Shown: piece by piece, positions 23,787 to 36,086 of the stretch
How the letters are laid out: each line of letters opens with the position of its first letter
How positions within the stretch are numbered: the first letter of the stretch is position 1
From: Rhizomys pruinosus
Lineage: Eukaryota > Chordata > Mammalia > Rodentia > Spalacidae
DNA length: 64,000 nucleotides
Direction: 5' to 3'
NCBI GenBank assembly: GCA_009823505.1
Contig: VZQC01005680.1
Coordinates: 7,576,071 to 7,640,070, forward strand
Position numbers and translations under genes: made by a program
The notes under the pieces: generated by a model
The model's database searches: none
Told to the model about the DNA's origin: nothing
What the model saw: only the letters and a program-made list of their open reading frames with translations

Positions 23787-23787
<1 letters not shown>

Positions 23788-23819
<32 letters not shown>

Positions 23820-23962
23820 GTCTTTTTGAAACAGGGTCTCCCTGTAGCCCTGGCTGTCCTGGAACTCACTCTGTAGACCAGGCTGGCCTTGAACTCACAA
23901 AGATCCACCTGCCTCTGCCTCCCGAGTGCTAGGATTAAAGGCATGTGCCACCACGCCCGGCT
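23788..23962 (-). repeat. B1 SINE with (TTG)n tail
   Basis: Reverse B1 with a ten-unit TTG tail. taaattgaaaa occurs immediately before the tail and again after the head (accacgcccggctttaaattg), giving the target duplication. Confidence 0.94.
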
Positions 23963-25754
23963 TTAAATTGAAAAATTTTTTAAAGTTAGAATGAATTGGG
24001 GAAAAATAATAACTTGCTTTTAAAACAAAAATAAAATGGGTAACCATTCTGTAAAGTGCTCAAATTTTTTAAATGGCACAATTTCAATGAATCAAGATCA
24101 GAGAACTTTGTAAAGATTTTTAAAATTATTTTCCAAGTATTACAACAGTTTTTGCTAGAACACTTTAAGGAGCCCTCTCCATCCTTTATTGTGTGTGTTT
24201 CTAAGACCATCCAAAATGATGATTAAGGCTTAAGAGTGAACGTTTAGTTCCTTTCCTTTCACAAAGAAGCTTGTCTCTCTTAACCAATCAGATGAAGAAA
24301 GAGTTCTTACCAAATTCTCACCTGGCCTTTCTGTCCCATACTGCCCTTGTCATGAGTCTCAGTTGAGCTATTTCCTCTGCTTCATCATCCTTTCTACAGA
24401 GGTGGCTATGAGACTTGAGTGCTTTAAGGCCAACCTGAAAGACAAAGTCCAAACAGTCTTGGCAAACACAGCTACTTCCATTGAAATATACCACCCCTCA
24501 AGAAAGAAAGCAGGGGCTCTTCACCCTAGACAGCACAAGCTGTCAGGATTGTCAGGATTGTCCCAGGGGGTGTATAACCTGCCTACCTTGAGCTCTACTG
24601 GGTGTTCTCCAACATTCAGTAGAAACAGGACTTCCTCCATTTTGCCAAGTACAGCACTTCAGATATGTGCACACTTCCCCAAAACAACATCTTATGTTTT
24701 CCATAACGTTGTAAATTTCAAATGTATACATTTAAAAAATATTTTTAAAATAGACATTTTAAAGTTCTCAAAGGAAATAAATTAAGACCACACGCTTAAT
24801 ATAGATGGATTACATCTCTTGTGTGGAAGTTGGAGGAGGCTCTGTGAAGAGGCACGTGTCACTTGGCCACTTTCTGTCTTCAATTATTAAAAAGAATGCA
24901 AAGTGCAACTATGACATAAAAGACCCAAAGCCACACGAGGTTTTACAGTGGAAGCCTCATTTTTCTATTTCTTCCCTGACTCCAACTGAGACAATGAAAT
25001 GTAATTTAATCAAAATCCCTGGACAAAGGAAGAAGGCTGGGAGGGATCACTGTGTGAATAATGAGGTTCTCAGAGAGAAAGAGGGAGAATCTGGCTGGAA
25101 CTGGAGAAGAGTTGTAATGTTAATTACACTTCCTAATGTGTTCCACCAAACAGTTCCAGCTCCACTTTGCCATCTTATGACACTGTCTGGCTGCAGTCTT
25201 GCTTGTGCAGGCAGTTAAAGGGTTAACCAGATGTTCAAAGGGGGGGGGCGGTTTACAGTCCTTTGGTGTATATTTGATTCTGAAGTTTCATTCGACAATT
25301 ATAACAAACTTGAGTTTCAATAAAACTAATAGACAAGCATCCTCTAACTGTACCTCCCCAAACTATACTCAAAACTGCTATGACTATTAGTTTATTATAT
25401 TCTGTGTATGGAAGAGCCCTTGGCAAGTGACAGCACTGTAAAATGTGTCTCACTCATCTGTTTCTGTCAAATAGCTCTGTTCACACCCAACAGAAGCCCC
25501 CACTGCAGCCGAGATCATGACCTGGCCTAACACTATTATAATTTATTCATTCCACCAGCTCATTATTGGGCATCATTCTTACAGAAAACTTTAAGAGAAA
25601 AGAGTACATATTTTTATCTAGTGTCTATTCACTGCCACACTACAAACAGGGCCCATAATATTATATTACTTTTGTATAGTATCTCTTCTAAATCGAACTG
25701 TAAGTCCTGATAATTTTTATTAGCTATGAAATTGGAACTCACCTGATTCCAGAA
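23963..25754. other. Intronic DNA without recognised feature
   Basis: Two open frames (24363-24785, 140 codons; 24805-25218, 137 codons) have no recognisable domain or splice context. I regard them as chance. A G-run is at about 25241-25247. Confidence 0.55.
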
Positions 25755-25975
25755 AAAATTGAACTTTAGATACAGTTCAGTTGATAGAGTGTTTGCCTAC
25801 TATGCACAAAGCCCTAAACTTAAACCTCAGCACTCCATAGTTAAACATGGGGTGCACGCAATCCTCAACTGAGAAGCAGAGGCTCAGAACAAGGCCAGCC
25901 TTAGCTACATAGTGAGTTTGAGGCCAGCCTGGACTCCATGAGACCCAGTCTCACAAAATATAAAACAAATAAGCA
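25755..25975 (+). repeat. B4-like SINE (ID-type head plus B1-like body)
   Basis: tacagttcagttgatagagt and gtttgcctactatgcacaaa head sequence followed by aaggccagccttagctacat and tggactccatgagacccagt, as in B4 elements. Confidence 0.75.
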
Positions 25976-25995
25976 AACAACAACCACAACACGAG

Positions 25996-26271
25996 AATCC
26001 CAGAATACCCAAGTTGGTCTGGGTAAGTGTTCCTGAGCATGGGCAGTTTAGAAGTGGCCACCGACAATCCCAGAATACCCAAGTTGGTCTGGGTAAGTGT
26101 TCCTGAGCGTGGGCAGTTTAGAAGTGGCCACCGACAATCCCAGAATACCCAAGTTGGTCTGGGTAAGTGTTCCTGAGCGTGGGCAGTTTAGAAGTGGCCA
26201 CCGACAATCCCAGAATACCCAAGTTGGTCTGGGTAAGTGTTCCTGAACGTGGGCAGGTTAGAAGTGGCCGC
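25996..26271. repeat. 70-bp minisatellite, four units
   Basis: Four head-to-tail units start at 25996, 26066, 26136 and 26206. Each opens aatcccagaatacccaag and contains gggcagtttagaagtggcc. Units 2 and 3 appear identical, unit 1 has one visible difference (gcatggg for gcgtggg), and unit 4 has a few. The near identity suggests recent expansion. Confidence 0.97.
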
Positions 26272-26492
26272 TGGCTGAGGTTCTAATTGTACTCCGCACT
26301 GCTTCCTGTTTGACCTTGTCCAGCCTTCCCTTCCTCAGCCTCTGTGGGGGGCTCTGACTGCTGCAATTCCCTTCACTCTTCCTCAGCCATCTCAGATGAC
26401 TTGTCATCCTTATTTTAAACCTAGATTCTTATTCAAAGGATCAGATACTGTCTCATTGTTCTCATATTTAAACCTTAAATCCCTTTAAAAGG

Positions 26493-26583
26493 AGGCAGAT
26501 CTTTTGTGAGTTCAAGGCCAGCCTGGTCAACAAGTGAGTTCCAGGACAGTGGGGCTATAGGGAGACCGGTCTCGAAAAACCAA
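26493..26583 (+). repeat. B1 fragment
   Basis: aggaggcagatcttttgtga to ctcgaaaaaccaaataaa. It carries small indels typical of the poorly resolved segment that follows. Confidence 0.8.
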
Positions 26584-26639
26584 ATAAAAAATAAATAATA
26601 ATAAATAAATTTTAATAAATATTAATTGCTTTTCAGGAA

Positions 26640-29600
26640 GAAAAAAGAGATGACTGAAAATTGACAAAGACCTGTGCTTTCTTCCGGTGTGGTTCCCTGT
26701 GACGTAGTGAGAGGTTAAGGTACTTGTTCAAAATCATCTGTAAGAACTTTGGGGAGAAAAACATCTATCTTGATCACCAGTGTCCCTATGATCAGCCAAA
26801 ATTCCAGTTTTTAGAAGTTCTCAATAAGTGCCAACATGTTGACGAATAAACTAATGTTTAAAGATTGATGAAGCATTTTATGTAATTAGAATCAGTTTGG
26901 GAACTGTAGTAGCAATTTATAAGATAAAAGTAGGGGGAAAAAAGAGCATGTGGGCCATGACATGTAGCTTGGACTTTATATTTAAGATCTCTATGCCCAA
27001 AACACACAAGGACTCTCTTTGAGGATTTTGGCAGAACCAAATGTTACCAGAGTTACTAAAGATCAGAGTCTAGAAAGCTCCAAGAAACCAGGTCCAGCCA
27101 CTCATTCTTAAGAAGCCAATTAAACCAGCAAGTAATAGTAAAAAGCAGGAAGAGGAAGGACGTTTATTCAATGCAGTCACATAGGAAGAAGGATAAAGAC
27201 CCAGTGGCCCCCTCTGCTTATCAAATCCATCTTCTTCGAGGATCCTAGCTATAAGGGGGAGGTTTCCACAGAAAGAAGGCGATCTACGTGCATAAATGAG
27301 CAGTCCTGGTCAAGGCATGGTCCTGCCCATCACTCCCTCATTGAATCTCCCCTGCCAGAATGTTTTTTATTTATTGATAATGTAAGAATCTTTTATTTAA
27401 TTTTATTTATTTCTTCTGTATGTGTAGAATGTAGGTCCTGGTGCACCCGTGTCGTGCATGCCGCAGAGGTCAGAAGAGGGTTCGGATTCCCCTGGAACGG
27501 GAGTTCTCCTGGAATTGGAGTTTTCAGACGGTTTTCGGCTGGCATGTGGGTGCTGGGGATCGAACCCGGGTCCTCTGTAAGCGGTGGGTGCTCTTAACCC
27601 GTAGGCCATCTCTCCAGCCAATGTGAAATCTGTTTCCAAGGTCAGGATCCCTCTCTGGTTGGCATTCATTTTTAAACTTTCCCTCTCCTCATATGGAGAT
27701 TTCTGGAGAGTATTCCAACTTTCTAGGGTCTTGTTTCAAAAAGTCCAGATAGATGAGTGAGGCACATTACTGTCTATTAAATGTCCTATATTTCCAGGCA
27801 ATCCTTGGATATACATGGACAAAAGAAATAACATTGTATGTTCATTAATCTTTACAGCCTTCTCTCATTAATCCCCAACTAGATGAAGCTGGATATTGAC
27901 TGACTTGAGGATTATACAACCTATCTGACAACTCAAGGCGATACTTTGTGATCATTATTTTTTCATGTTAAAATTGAGTCACTTAAAACCAGTTGATCCT
28001 TTGTGCTCTTTTCCTGAGTCCCTACCAGCTTATAATAAACAATCCTGAAACTGCCTCTTCAGACATTCTTGAACATGCCTGAGTTATGTATTCTTCATGG
28101 GCCTCATTGTTAGCAATGTTTACAGTTATACAATTTTAGAACTAGGAAATTAATTCATGTTTTTTGACAACTTCATCCTACATCAAAGACAAGGTTAAGT
28201 GGAAGCTCAAGAATAAATTTCATGAACTGTGAAGAGAAATAAGCATTTTATAGTAGTCTGAATCCAGAAGACCACTCTGGATTTTCCTGTAAGTTCATTT
28301 CCTGGGAATTGATAAAAGACTCACAACTTGCCGGCACTCAATGGCTGCACTCAGTAAGATAGCTCACTTATAGCCTCTCACCACAGAAACCATCTGTTTT
28401 TTTTGCCGCCCCACCATCAAGGAATCATGAGGCTGTTACATGAGGGTGCTAAGGGATTGAGGAAACTGTTGTAAACCAAATGGCAACCAATGGTCGGGGA
28501 CTTTTGTGGTGTTAATGTTTGTTATTTTGAGTGTTTGTTTTAGTAAGTCTGAGTCTACATCCCAATATATCCCTGAATTCAAATCTTTCCTCAGCCAACA
28601 CCTCCTGTTCCCATTTCACTTAATTTGCCTCTCTGTCTTTCCATGATATTTATGTAGCTATCATTATTTTTTCTGTATGTTCCATGTCTATAAGGGCAGT
28701 GGTTATAGCTAACTACCATTAGAAGTTGAGGCTATTCCAATTTTTAAGTTGAAATTAAACGGCAGTTCAAGGAGACCTTGCTTTTGCTTTGTATTTGGAG
28801 TTAGTACATGGGAAAGATTTAGGGGTTTGTGGTCTGTTTATATGTGTACATGTGGCACTGTAAGTGAAAGACATGAGCCCGTTTACATTAGGTATATCTT
28901 TCCCAATCACTCCAACCTTATTTTGAGGCAAGGTCCTCTCCACTGACCTAGAACTACTATACAAACAGGTGGCCTTGTACTCACAGGGATCCATCTGCTC
29001 TGTCTCATAAGTGCTTGGCTCCAATTTTCTATTTTTTTTTTCTTTTTTTTAGAAAACCTCTAGACTTATTTCCAAATTCCCTGTAGTAGTTTGCACTCCC
29101 ACCACGTGTATCAGTGGGTTCCCTTCCCCCACATCTATACCAACATAGATATCATTAGTAGTGTTGGTGAGAACCATTCTGACTAGAGTAAGATGGAATC
29201 TAGATTTTAATCTGCATTTCCTGGTATGAAGGATGGTGAACAGGTGTTTATAAAATTCCAAGCCATTTGTGAAACTCTATCTGGGGTAACGCCCCCGTGG
29301 TTTAGTTGAAAGCGCTGTTGTAATTTTGTAAGTTTTAATTGTCATGTATATGACCGTTTTTGCCTTGTGTATTAAATTAGAATCCATGTGGACAATAGCA
29401 ACATGGAGCCAGAGAGAGATATTCGACCTTTTTTGAACTGGAGTTATGGACAGTTGTTGGCCACCAGGCCAGGAACTGAACCAGGTTCTCTAGAGGAGCA
29501 GCTTAGCACTTGTTAACCATTGAGCTATCTCTCCAGCTTCTCCAAAGCCTTGAACTCACGAAGACCCAACCCTGCCCTCTGCCTCTCAAATGCTAGGAAT

Positions 29601-30216
29601 TAAAGGCATGTGGCCACCACTTTAAATAGGTTGGTTTTTTAAAAAATCTCTTTGTTCCGGGCATTGTAGGCGCACACCGTTGAATGGCTAGCACTTGGGA
29701 GGTATAGGCCAGGCGGAATCTTTGTGAGTTCAAGGCAAGGCCAACCTAGGCTACAAATGAGTGTGCCCAGGACAGAGCTGTGGCTACAGGGATACCCTTT
29801 CTTGAAAAGGACCAAAAAGAAAAAATCTCCTTTTAAACCTCTAATCAAAGTGCTTACCAGTCATTATAAAAAGTCCATTGTATACGATGTATGAAATTCT
29901 CAAACAATAGAAGTTCCAAACTATAGTTATTCATAAACGTATAAAAATGATTCAGGAAAGTAAAAGCTCACACAAGGCTTAATAGCCTCCTCTGGAGCTT
30001 TATTGTGCTTTGAATCAGAATCTCTAGTGATCAGACAATATTCTATTGAGGCAAGCCCAGACTCAGAAGGGCAAAACACCCATGTTCGCTCTCATACATG
30101 GCCCCATTGATTCTAATTTGCTAAATAATGGGATTAAATGGAATATGTAGGGAGAGCATTAGATTAGGAAGAGATCCATGAAATGGGAAAAAGTCGGGGG
30201 ATGGGATGGGCTGGGA
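26640..30216 (+). repeat. Direct duplication, copy 1 (indel-rich)
   Basis: From about gaaaattgacaaagacctg to gatgggatgggctggga, this segment repeats as 30450-33981 in the same order and orientation. The offset is 3804 at the left end (26671 vs 30475) and 3765 at the right end (30216 vs 33981), so copy 1 has a net gain of about 39 bases. Stretches such as 26671-27240 and 27860-28370 are almost identical to copy 2. Stretches around 27360-27640, 28380-28940 and 29030-29870 carry dense 1-3 base insertions and deletions. It ends five bases before an undetermined base (n, 30221). I infer an unpolished long-read segment duplicated by assembly. Confidence 0.9.
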
Positions 30217-30377
30217 TATGNAGCCTGGTCTACAAAGTGAGTTCCAGGACAGCTGGGGCTACAGGGGCTATAGGGAGACCCTGTCTCGAAAACACCAAAA
30301 TAAATAAATAAATAAATAAATAGTTAGTTCCAGGACAGGTGGGGCTATAGGGAGACCCTGTCTCGAAAACACCAAAA

Positions 30378-30416
<39 letters not shown>

Positions 30417-30424
30417 ATAGCACA
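30217..30424 (+). other. Duplication junction: n, B1 tails, (AAAT)n
   Basis: The sequence is tatg, the n at 30221, then a B1 3' half. The B1 tail is then repeated a second time (gttccaggacag..ggggctatagggagaccctg at 30240-30296 and 30326-30362), each followed by AAAT/AAATA units. Copy 2 of the duplication starts just after. Confidence 0.85.
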
Positions 30425-31189
30425 ACATTAAATCTGAAAGGAAAAAAAAGAAAGATGACTGAAAATGACAAAGACCTGTGCTTTCTTCCGGTGTGGTTCC
30501 CTGTGACGTAGTGAGAGGTTAAGGTACTTGTTCAAAATCATCTGTAAGAACTTTGGGGAGAAAAACATCTATCTTGATCACCAGTGTCCCTATGATCAGC
30601 CAAAATTCCAGTTTTTAGAAGTTCTCAATAAGTGCCAACATGTTGACGAATAAACTAATGTTTAAAGATTGATGAAGCATTTTATGTAATTAGAATCAGT
30701 TTGGGAACTGTAGTAGCAATTTATAAGATAAAAGTAGGGGGAAAAAAGAGCATGTGGCCCATGACATGTAGCTTGGACTTTATATTTTAAGATCTCTATG
30801 CCCAAAACACACAAGGTACTCTCTTTGAGGATTTTGGCAGAACCAAATGTTACCAGAGTTACTAAAGATCAGAGTCTAGAAAGCTCCAAGAAACCAGGTC
30901 CAGCCACTCATTCTTAAGAAGCCAATTAAACCAGCAAGTAATAGTAAAAAGCAGGAAGAGGAAGGACGTTTATTCAATGCAGTCACATAGGAAGAAGGAT
31001 AAAGACCCAGTGGCCCCCTCTGCTTATCAAATCCATCTTCTTCGAGGATCCTAGCTATAAGGGGGAGGTTTCCACAGAAAGAAGGCGATCTACGTGCATA
31101 AATGAGCAGTCCTGGTCAAGGCATGGTCCTGCCCATCACTCCCTATTGAATCTCCCCTGCCAGGCAATTTTTTATAGTTATTGATAATG

Positions 31190-31441
31190 TAAGAAATCTT
31201 TTATTTAATTTTATTTATTTCTGTATGTGTAGGAATGTACTGTCTGCATGCAGGTCTGTGCACCCGTGTCGTGCAATGCCGCAGAGGTCAGAAGAGGGTG
31301 TCGGATTCCCCTGGAACTGGAGTTCTCCTGGAATTGGAGTTTCAGACGGTTTTCGGCTGCCATGTGGGTGCTGGGGATCGAACCCGGGTCCTCTGTAAGA
31401 GCGGTGGGTGCTCTTAACCGCTAGGCCATCTCTCCAGCCCA
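31190..31441 (-). repeat. B2 SINE in copy 2 (damaged partner at 27360-27620)
   Basis: Complete reverse B2: gtactgtctgcatgcaggtc, ggagttctcctggaattgga and ccatctctccagccc. In copy 1 the same element has lost about 20 bases of the tail-side segment and several single bases. Confidence 0.92.
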
Positions 31442-32709
31442 ATGTGAGAAATCTGTTTCCAGGAGTCAGGATCCCTCTCTGGTTGGCACCATGTTTTAAC
31501 CTTTCCCCTCTCCTCATATGAGATTTCTGGCAGAGTAATTCCAACTTTCCTAGGGTCTTTGTTTCAACAGTCCAGATAGATAGAGTGAGGCACATTACTG
31601 TCTTTAAATGTCCACATTCCTCCAGGCATCCTTGGATATACATGGACAAAAGAAATAACATTGTATGTTCATTAATCTTTACAGCCTTCTCTCATTAATC
31701 CCCAACTAGATGAAGCTGGATATTGACTGACTTGAGGATTATATCAACCTTATCTGACAACTCAGGCGATATTATGTGATCATTTTTTCTTCATGTTAAA
31801 ATTGAGTCACTTAAAACCAGTTGATCCTTTGTGCTCTTTTCCTGAGTCCCTACCAGCTTATAATAAACAATCCTGAAACTGCCTCTTCAGACATTCTTGA
31901 ACATGCCTGAGTTATGTATTCTTCATGGGCCTCATTGTTAGCAATGTTTACAGTTATACAATTTTAGAACTAGGAAATTAATTCATGTTTTTTGACAACT
32001 TCATCCTACATCAAAGACAAGGTTAAGTGGAAGCTCAAGAATAAATTTCATGAACTGTGAAGAGAAATAAGCATTTTATAGTAGTCTGAATCCAGAAGAC
32101 CACTCTGGATTTTCCTGTAAGTTCATTTCCTGGGAATTGATAAAAGACTCACAACTTGCCGGCACTCAATGGCTGCACTCAGTAAGATAGCTCACTTATA
32201 GCCTCACACAGAAAACCATCTGTTTGTTTCCTCCCCACCTCAAGGAATCATGAAGGCTGTACATTTAGGGTGCTAAGGGATGTGATGACTGTTGTAACCA
32301 ATGGCAACCAATGGTCTGGGCTTTTTGGTGTTAATGTTTGTTTTTGGTTTTTTTTAGTAAGTCTTGAGTCTACATCCCAATATATCCCTGAATTCAAATC
32401 TTTCCTCAGCCAACACCTCCTGTTCCCATTTCACTTAATTTGCCTCTCTGTCTTTCCATGATATTTATGTAGCTATCATTATTTTTTCTGTATGTCTATT
32501 TATATAAGGCAGTGGTTCGATAACTACCTTAGAAGGTGAATGCTATTCCAATTTTAGTTGAAATTAAACTCAAGTTCAAGGAGACCATTTTTTTGCTTTG
32601 TATTTGGTAGTTAGTACATGGGAAGATTTAGGGGTTTGTGTCTGTTTATGTGTACATGTGCACATGTAAGTGAATGCATGTAAAGCCCGTTTGACATTAG
32701 GTATCTTTC

Positions 32710-32835
32710 CCAATCACTCCAACCTTATTTTGAGGCAAGGTCTCTCCAGCTGACCTAGAACTCACTATACAAACCAGGGTGGCCTCTATCTCACAGGGAT
32801 CCATCTGCCTCTGTCTCCTAAGTGCTTGGCTCCAA
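32710..32835 (-). repeat. Degenerate B1 in copy 2 (partner at 28915-29022)
   Basis: Reverse B1-like: aggcaaggtctctccagctg, gatccatctgcctctgtctc and aagtgcttggctcc. Confidence 0.75.
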
Positions 32836-32849
32836 TTCTATTTTTTTTT

Positions 32850-33065
32850 TTTTTTAGAAACCTCTAGACTTATTTCCAAATTCCCTGTAGTAGTTTGCAC
32901 TCCCACCAACAGTGTATCAGTGTTCCCTTCCCCCACATCTATACCAACATAGATATCATTAGTAGTGTTGGTGAGAACCATTCTGACTAGAGTAAGATGG
33001 AATCTTAGTTTTAATCTGCATTTCCCTGGTGATGAAGGATGTTGAACAGTTTTTAGAAAATTCCA
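32850..33065 (-). repeat. L1 ORF2 3' fragment in copy 2 (partner at 29040-29265)
   Basis: ccctgtagtagtttgcactc, cccaccaacagtgtatcag and aatctgcatttccctggtga are standard L1 3' ORF2 wording on the minus strand. Confidence 0.85.
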
Positions 33066-33169
33066 AGCCATTTGTAAAACTCTTCTGAGAACTGCCTGTT
33101 TAGTTGAAAGCCTGTTTTAATTTTGTAAGTTTTAATTTCATGTATATGACCTTTTTGCCTATGTGTATT

Positions 33170-33415
33170 AAATAAATCCATGTGTACAATGCACATGGAG
33201 TCAGAGAGAGTATTAGACCTTTTGGAACTGGAGTTATGGACAGTTGTTGGCCACCATGCCAGGAACTGAACCCAGGTTCTCTAGAAGAGCAGCTAGCACT
33301 TTTAACCATTGAGCTATCTCTCCAGCTTCTCCAAAGCCTTGAACTCACAGAGACCCACCTGCCTCTGCCTCTCAAATGCTAGGATTAAAGGCATGTGCCC
33401 AGCACTTTATATGGT
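33170..33415 (-). repeat. Degenerate B2 plus B1 fragment in copy 2 (partner near 29390-29630)
   Basis: ggagttatggacagttgttg and gaactgaacccaggttctct end gagctatctctccagc (B2), followed by ccttgaactcacagagaccc and atgctaggattaaaggcatg (B1 piece). Confidence 0.75.
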
Positions 33416-33433
33416 TTTTTAAAAAATCTCTTG

Positions 33434-33592
33434 TGCCGGGCATGGTGGCGCACACCTTTAATGCTAGCACTTGGGAGGTAGAGGCAGGCGGATCTTTGTG
33501 AGTTCAAGGCCAGCCTGGTCTACAAAGTGAGTTCCAGGACAGCTGGGGCTACAGGGAGACCCTGTCTTGAAAAGACCAAAAAAAAGAAAAAA
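33434..33592 (+). repeat. B1 SINE in copy 2 (partner at 29655-29825)
   Basis: Complete B1, gtgccgggcatggtggcgca to ctgtcttgaaaagacc. The copy 1 version has many small insertions (for example ggcattgtaggcgcacaccg). Confidence 0.93.
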
Positions 33593-34544
33593 TCTCTTTT
33601 AACCTCTAAGCAATGCTTACCAGTCAAATTATAAAAATTCCATTGTATACATGTATGAAATTCTCAAACAATAAAAGTTCCAAACTATAGTTATTCATAA
33701 ACGTATAAAAATGATTCAGGAAAGTAAAAGCTCACACAAGGCTTAATAGCCTCCTCTGGAGCTTTATTGTGCTTTGAATCAGAATCTCTAGTGATCAGAC
33801 AATATTCTATTGAGGCAAGCCCAGACTCAGAAGGGCAAACACCCATGTTCTCTCTCATACATGGCCCCTGGATTCTAATTGCTAAATATGTGGATTTAAA
33901 TGGAAATATGTAGGGAGAGGCCAGTAGATTAGGAAGAGATCCATGAAATGGGAAAAAGTCGGGGGATGGGATGGGCTGGGAGGGGAAATCAAACACAGGT
34001 GGATAAAAGTGTTAAGGGCAATACTAGGGCTGGAAGCACTCAGCAGGAATGAGGGTCAGGAGACGGGACAGAGAAGTGAGGAGGGCAGGAATCAACCAAA
34101 CTTACATATGTCTAAAAATGTCAAATGGAAACCTCTCACTGTGTAAGCTAACTTAAAAATACTAAGTAAATAGATTTGCAAACATTTTATTGAGAATTGT
34201 TGCATCTATGTTCATTACAGAGATCTGTATATAACTGTATTTTCTCAACATGCATCTTTATCTCGTTTTGTTATAAGAGTAACGCTAGCTTTGTAAAGAG
34301 TTTGGAAACATGCCTTCCTTTTCTACTTCGTGGGATCATTTGAATAGTATTGGTATGCCTTCTTTGAAGGTCCAGTAGAATTCTGAAGCTAATCATGCAG
34401 TCCTGGGCTTTTCTTGATTAGTTTTTTAAATTCTTTATTTAATTTTTATTTGATTTCAGCAGATCATATGCCTCTAAATATCCATCCATTTCTTTTATGT
34501 TTTAATAGAATAAAAGATTTCTTGTTGCTTTTATTTTGATCTTT

Positions 34545-34682
34545 TTTGATACAGGGTCTCCCTCTAGCCCTAGTGGTCTATGACTCACTATGTAGACCAG
34601 GATGACATTGAATTCACAGAGCTCTGCCTGCCTCTTCTTCCTGAATGCTGAGATTAAAGGCTTGTGCCACCATGCCTGGCTG
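34545..34682 (-). repeat. B1 SINE in L1
   Basis: atacagggtctccctctagc to accatgcctggct. Diverged. Confidence 0.88.
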
Positions 34683-35520
34683 AATATAGATTTTTGAGGT
34701 ATGTTCTCATGATTTTCTAGATTTTATTAGTATCTCTTGTTCTATCTCCCCTTCCATCTCTAATTTTAATTGTTTTCATATTTTCTTTCTTTTAGATAAT
34801 GTGAATGAGGGTTTGCCAATCTTATCTTTTTAAAAGAACCAACTCTTCATTTTCTTGGCTCTGTGCATTATTTTTTATCTCAATTTCATTCATTTCTGCC
34901 CTCATCTTAATTACTTTTCTGATATACTACGTTTGGGTTTGGTTGTTCTTGTCTATCCAAAGCTTTAAGGTACATCATTAAGTTATTTGTTTGAAATCTC
35001 CTAAATTTATTGATGTAAACATTTAGCATTATAAACTTTCCTCTTAGGATTGCCTTGTTTGTGTTCCATAGATTTGGGTAAGTTGTGTGTCCATTTTCAT
35101 GTTTCATTCCATAAAACTTTTATTTCTTTCTTGATTTCTTCAATACTTCAGTAGGATGATGTTTACTCTCCATGGATTATTGTACTTGTTTTATGGCAAT
35201 GATCTAGTCTTATTCTATTGCAGTCAGATATAATACAGGATGTTGTTTGAATTTTCCCATATTTGTTAAGGCTTGCTTAATTTACTAAAATGTGGTCTAT
35301 TTTGGAGAAAGTTCCATGTGTTGATGAAAACAATGTGTACTCATTAGTGTTTGGGAGCAAGGTCCATAAATATCTGTGGGGTCCAGTTCACTTATGGCAT
35401 CATTTAATGCCAATGTTTCTTTGATAAATATGTTTGGATATGTCTGTTGGTGAAAGTAGTATATTGACAATGCCTACAATTATTGTGTTGGCATTAATTT
35501 GTGGCTTTGAATCTAGCAAG

Positions 35521-35676
35521 ATTTTTTTTGGTCTTTTCAAGACAGGCTCTCCCCTGTAGCCCCAGCTGTCCTGGAACTTTCTCTGTAGACCAGGCTGGCC
35601 TTGAACTCATAAAGATCCACCTGCCTCTGCCTCCCAAGTGCTAGGATTAAAGGCATGCACCACCACACCTGGCAGG
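35521..35676 (-). repeat. B1 SINE in L1
   Basis: tttttttggtcttttcaaga to accacacctggc. caggatttgtttt and agcaagattttttttgg flank it. Confidence 0.92.
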
Positions 35677-35818
35677 ATTTGTTTTATGAGATAGTGTGCA
35701 TCCATGCTTGGTGTATATATGATTTGGATTGTGATACCCTCATAATGGGTTTTTTACCCTTTAATGAATATGTAGTAGCCTTCATATCTGTGTTTATTAG
35801 TCTTGGATTGAAATATAT

Positions 35819-35903
35819 GCAGAGGCAGGCAGATCTTTGTGAGTCCAAGGCCAGCCCTGGTCTATGTAGTGAGTTCCAGGACAGCTGGAGCTACAGGGAG
35901 ACC
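35819..35903 (+). repeat. B1 fragment seeding a purine tract
   Basis: gcagaggcaggcagatcttt to gctggagctacagggagacc, then the tail turns into GGAA/GAAA repeats. Confidence 0.88.
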
Positions 35904-35999
35904 AAGAAAGAAAGGAAGGGAGGAAGGAAGGAAGGAAGGAAGGAAGGAAGGAAGGAAGGAAGGAAGGAAGGAAGGAAGGAAGGAGAGAGAGAAAGAGAG

Positions 36000-36086
<87 letters not shown>

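Larger units (their letters stand above)
30450..33981 (+). repeat. Direct duplication, copy 2 (cleaner copy)
   Basis: Partner of 26640-30216. Its embedded SINEs and L1 piece match family consensus better than those of copy 1, so this is probably the authentic version. The sequence continues past 33981 (ggggaaatcaaacacaggtg) into unique DNA. Confidence 0.92.

Noticed and set aside
24363..25218. Two neighbouring open frames of 140 and 137 codons
   Set aside because: No recognisable domain, repeat or splice structure; length is within chance for this much DNA. Homology search would settle it.
25996..26271. Regularly spaced repeats considered as a CRISPR-like array
   Set aside because: Units are contiguous 70-mers without variable spacers, in a rodent genome: a minisatellite.
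26640..33981. Genuine recent segmental duplication
   Set aside because: Possible, but the indel-dominated differences and the adjacent n make an assembly artefact more likely. Reported as a finding instead.
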